Assembly (NCBI GenBank): GCA_018269005.1
Contig: JAFDVK010000003.1
Coordinates: forward strand, 62,001 to 126,000
Reading direction: 5' to 3'
From: Acidobacteriota bacterium
GTDB taxonomy: Bacteria; Acidobacteriota; Blastocatellia; Pyrinomonadales; Pyrinomonadaceae
Length of the DNA: 64,000 bases
Positions within the stretch are counted from its first letter, which is position 1; every line of letters begins with the position of its first letter. The notes under the pieces were generated by a model. It saw nothing but the letters and a program-made list of their open reading frames with translations, ran no database searches and had not been told where the DNA came from. The translations under genes and the position numbers were made by a program. This document shows positions 61,293 to 64,000 of this stretch, in pieces.

Positions 61293-63191
61293 TTAACGCT
61301 TCTTTCCCTTTGGCGAAGTTGGCTTTGCCTTTACTTTGTATTTATCACCAAGAAGGCCTAGCTCTCGTGCCTTCAGGATGACGTTCGCGGCGATCGGAGC
61401 CGCCGTCCCGCCGCCGAACCTGCTTCCGATATCCTCGACGACGACCGCGATAGCGACCTGCGGATTCTCGAGCGGAGCGATCGAGATGAACCAGCCGTCT
61501 GTGCGATCGCGAGTGACGTACTTTTTCTCTTCTATCACCTCACCGTTCTTTCCGGTCTTTTTGACTATCGTGAACTTGCGTCTGCCATCCGCATCATAGA
61601 CAGGAACATCGTCTTGCTCCGCAGTACCGGTCTTGCCGCCCGCGGTAACGCCTGTGCCTGAGAGGATCGCCCGAACTTGTCCGCCGGTTCCGCCCGGTTC
61701 TTCCGTTACCGTTGACATTATTTCGCGGATCATCGCGGCCTGCTGCGGCGACAACACCTGCGAGAATGCTTGAGGCTGCAGGTCGGCTTCTATCCTTGGC
61801 TTGATCAGCTGCCCTTTCAGGTTGCCGGCACCGGCCGCGATCAACGCCATCTGAAACGGCGTCATCTGCGATGCGAGGCCCTGGCCCATACCTTCCAACC
61901 CGAAATCGTAGAGAGTGAGGCTTTTACCGACTACCATCGTTGACTGCCGCGGGCTGATCGAATTTGCGATGCGGTCGGTGCTCGTATTCCACACCTGCGG
62001 GAAGAAACCCTGCATCAAAGCGTCTTTGGGCTCATCTACGGTCGCGATGCCGAAAAGGCGAGCCGTCTCGGCCATTCGTTCGCGTCCGAGATAGTTTGCG
62101 AGCTGTGCAAAATACTGATTGCTCGAAACCTTGAACGCCTCTCTGAGCGGTACATCCGTCCGGCAGATCTCGCAGCTTCCGCCCGCGTCACATATCGGCC
62201 GAGAGCCGCGGAATGGCGTGTAACAAGGCGGATCGGCCGTCGAAGGCAGGTCGGGGAAAAGAGCATCTTGCTTGCCTGCACGAAAGGCCGAGATCATCGT
62301 CAATGTTTTGAACGTCGAGCCCGGCGGATAGAATTCGCGTGTTGCACGGCTAAGTAGCGGTTGGTTCTGCTTGTCGGCCTCCAGCCTCAAATAGCCGTCA
62401 AGCGTTCGCACATCGTCGAGGCTATACGACGGATTGGAATACATCGCGAGCAGTTCGCCCGTCTGCGGATTCAGAACGACGATCGCTCCCTTCTTGCCCT
62501 CGAGCTGCTTTGCGACGAACTGCTGGAGTTGCCGGTCGATCGTCAGTCGAACGTCTTTATTGACCGGCTCCGGTTCACGGTATTTGAAGAGAATGTCCCA
62601 CGCCTCGGGTGCCGGGCCTGTCTGTTTTGAGAACAAAGTTCGCTCAAGGCCCGGAGTACCGCGTTCCGTGCCGAATAGGTGAGCCATTTCGCGATCAAGC
62701 GGATAAGACCGTTCAAGATCGCCATCCTGATCAAGTTTGTAATAAGCAAGGGTCGAATCGAGCTTGCCGGTGCGATCCAATATCCAGCCTCTCAGATCGG
62801 CGGCACTGGTCCTTCTCCTGCGTAGGTCTTTGTAGGCAAGGGCCTGGAACTGATCGTTCTCTTCGTCGGCAAACTTCGTCCAATATACGTGAAACCCAAA
62901 GACAGACAATGCCGCGATCACAAAAAATATTTGCCAAACAAAAATACTTCGATTGGCAATATTGATCGTCAGACGCCTTGCCACCGTCGGCGGCAGGTCT
63001 TTTTCAGCAGTGAGCTTCGGCCGCCGAATGGTCTCTAGGAAGAAAAGGGCAATAAAAAGCAGCAGGATCAGAAGCCCAAAAAGATAAAGGATCGAGATGC
63101 CCGCAGGTGTGCGTTCGAGAACCTGCCCGCCGAAGATGTATTCGGGCCGCAGAAACTTCCAGTCGATGAACAGAAGACAAAGTCCGATCAT
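61293..63191 (-). CDS. pbpA: penicillin-binding protein (transpeptidase), PbpA/PBP2-like
   Basis: The 632-residue class B PBP crosslinks peptidoglycan. It has membrane segments at the N-terminus (about 1-10, 29-52 and 78-100, unusually more than one) and a dimerisation domain. The transpeptidase domain has SxxK as PPGSTFKTL, SxN as VSSNQYFAQL and KTG as GGKTGTAEQ. A Lys-rich tail ends the protein. It overlaps the FHA gene upstream (ATGA) and lies 4 bases before rodA. Confidence 0.93.
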   Translation of the reverse strand: MIGLCLLFIDWKFLRPEYIFGGQVLERTPAGISILYLFGLLILLLFIALFFLETIRRPKLTAEKDLPPTVARRLTINIANRSIFVWQIFFVIAALSVFGFHVYWTKFADEENDQFQALAYKDLRRRRTSAADLRGWILDRTGKLDSTLAYYKLDQDGDLERSYPLDREMAHLFGTERGTPGLERTLFSKQTGPAPEAWDILFKYREPEPVNKDVRLTIDRQLQQFVAKQLEGKKGAIVVLNPQTGELLAMYSNPSYSLDDVRTLDGYLRLEADKQNQPLLSRATREFYPPGSTFKTLTMISAFRAGKQDALFPDLPSTADPPCYTPFRGSRPICDAGGSCEICRTDVPLREAFKVSSNQYFAQLANYLGRERMAETARLFGIATVDEPKDALMQGFFPQVWNTSTDRIANSISPRQSTMVVGKSLTLYDFGLEGMGQGLASQMTPFQMALIAAGAGNLKGQLIKPRIEADLQPQAFSQVLSPQQAAMIREIMSTVTEEPGGTGGQVRAILSGTGVTAGGKTGTAEQDDVPVYDADGRRKFTIVKKTGKNGEVIEEKKYVTRDRTDGWFISIAPLENPQVAIAVVVEDIGSRFGGGTAAPIAANVILKARELGLLGDKYKVKAKPTSPKGKKR

Positions 63192-64000
63192 TCTGCGGCC
63201 ACCTCGTCATCTGAGATTTCATCGCTCGGATCAGACGAATCAGTCTCGGGAGTTTCTGCTTCCAACGAAAACTTTACATCCACGCTGCCGAACGTTACCG
63301 TATCTCCTTCTGATACAGCAATGGCCTCACCATACGATAGTTTCTCGCCGTTCACCTTTGTGCCATTGGTCGAGCCTGTGTCCGCGACGGCCATTTGCGC
63401 CGCCGCCGAAATTGCGAGGGTTGAGTGGTGTTTCGATATGGTCGTATCGTCGATCCTGAGCATACTCTCCGCAGTTCGCCCAACACTGACGCGTCCCGGC
63501 GTCGGCACTCGCAGCTTTATTTCGTGAGCAAAGCCGCCGAGCTCAAACTTGGCGGTACACACGCAAGCACCAAATGTCTCGGTTCGTTGGGGCGTAGGCG
63601 GATCTTCGCTTGTTTCGTTCGCGGAGCCTGATCTGTCAGAAGTATTCAGCGGCGGAATAGAAAGATGGACTTCCCGTTCATCTTCCTCGTTACCCGAACT
63701 CGGGTCGAAAGACGCGATGAACCTGATCCCTTCGGTAAAATAATCCGGCTTGACCTCGACCGTCATTGGGGCGGATGTGTAATACCTGCGATCGTTTATG
63801 TGATCAATGGCCGCCACGAGAAGCTCATTCTCAAATTCACCGATCGTCTTTGGGTCATCGGTCGAGAATTTGTCCCATTGCATCTTCAAAATGACCGAAT
63901 GGGGGACGACCCGGCCTTTTCCGCGTACGTCACGCGCTTCCGTGTCGAGGATATTCTTAATTCGCTCGATGACCTCGCTTGTGGCAAGGCCGCTTGATGG
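63188..64000 (-). CDS. FhaA-like protein: DUF3662 domain plus FHA domain (5' end beyond window)
   Basis: The frame is open from the stop at 63188 to the window edge, so the gene is cut at its 5' end; 270 codons are seen. The first part reads EVIERIKNILD, then GRVVPHSVILKMQWDKF and FENELLVAAIDHINDRRYY, which matches the N-terminal domain of mycobacterial FhaA (DUF3662). A Glu/Ser linker leads to a C-terminal FHA domain (VGRTAESMLRI, STNGTKVNGEKL). FhaA binds phosphothreonine on proteins of the cell-wall machinery. It overlaps pbpA by 4 bases. An internal TTG at 63889 is not the true start because the domain continues upstream of it. Confidence 0.85.
   Translation of the reverse strand, partial: PSSGLATSEVIERIKNILDTEARDVRGKGRVVPHSVILKMQWDKFSTDDPKTIGEFENELLVAAIDHINDRRYYTSAPMTVEVKPDYFTEGIRFIASFDPSSGNEEDEREVHLSIPPLNTSDRSGSANETSEDPPTPQRTETFGACVCTAKFELGGFAHEIKLRVPTPGRVSVGRTAESMLRIDDTTISKHHSTLAISAAAQMAVADTGSTNGTKVNGEKLSYGEAIAVSEGDTVTFGSVDVKFSLEAETPETDSSDPSDEISDDEVAAE

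Overview
The window looks like a moderately GC-rich bacterial chromosome, most likely from Acidobacteriota and probably the Blastocatellia/Pyrinomonadales side. This is an inference from gene content, not from a marker gene. The supporting features are a VIT/von Willebrand A protein, a large SBBP/FG-GAP secreted protein, several proteins that begin with the same short zinc-knuckle tag (CPxCxKTYxxxLxFCLxDG), many FHA and Ser/Thr kinase genes, and families of short palindromic repeats between genes. There is no prophage, insertion sequence, CRISPR array or rRNA. One tRNA (Lys, CTT) is present.

Layout. 1-9 kb: an AbiEii-like nucleotidyltransferase cut by the window edge, ETF-ubiquinone oxidoreductase, then on the minus strand an MsbA-like ABC exporter, YicC, gmk and rpoZ; an OmpA-like protein; and an ABC ATPase that has lost its signature region. 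9-21 kb: envelope and secreted proteins (coiled-coil protein, VIT-vWA, Ycf48-like, S41 protease, GAF plus intracellular subtilase, and a 1212-residue SBBP/FG-GAP protein with seven 201-bp tandem repeats). 21-26.6 kb: a DUF6335-like protein, a membrane-anchored protein, an active/inactive M16 peptidase pair, and a divergent pair made of a Rad52/DdrA-like gene and an XRE regulator with repeated operator-like sites between them.

26.7-33.8 kb (minus strand) is a compact tryptophan operon, trpE-D-C-F-B-A-aroF, whose genes overlap by 4-8 bases. Upstream of trpE I find a complete ribosome-mediated attenuator that was not visible as a long ORF: a 29-codon leader peptide with tandem Trp codons (FFWWQF), a mutually exclusive antiterminator, and a strong intrinsic terminator. 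trpG is absent. This attenuator is the most striking regulatory system in the window.

33.8-46.4 kb: argS, then larC-folE-M28 peptidase-metG-tatD as a plus-strand run, YajQ-like, polyprenyl diphosphate synthase, a HARE-HTH-like protein, and a fusion of an FHA domain to a PrsW-type membrane protease. The tatD gene carries a 69-bp palindromic repeat read in frame as about 30 extra residues. 46.4-47.5 kb is a gene-free repeat zone next to tRNA-Lys. 47.7-52.3 kb is a signalling island (zinc-ribbon kinase with PEGA domain, two zinc-tagged membrane proteins, FHA-kinase). 52.3-57.9 kb holds a SIS-domain enzyme, YihY, alanine racemase, an acyl-CoA carboxylase beta subunit and a TrmH-type methyltransferase. 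57.9-64 kb (minus strand) is an operon fhaA-pbpA-rodA-PP2C, which matches the content of the mycobacterial pkn/pbpA/rodA/pstP cell-wall signalling cluster and runs off the window end.
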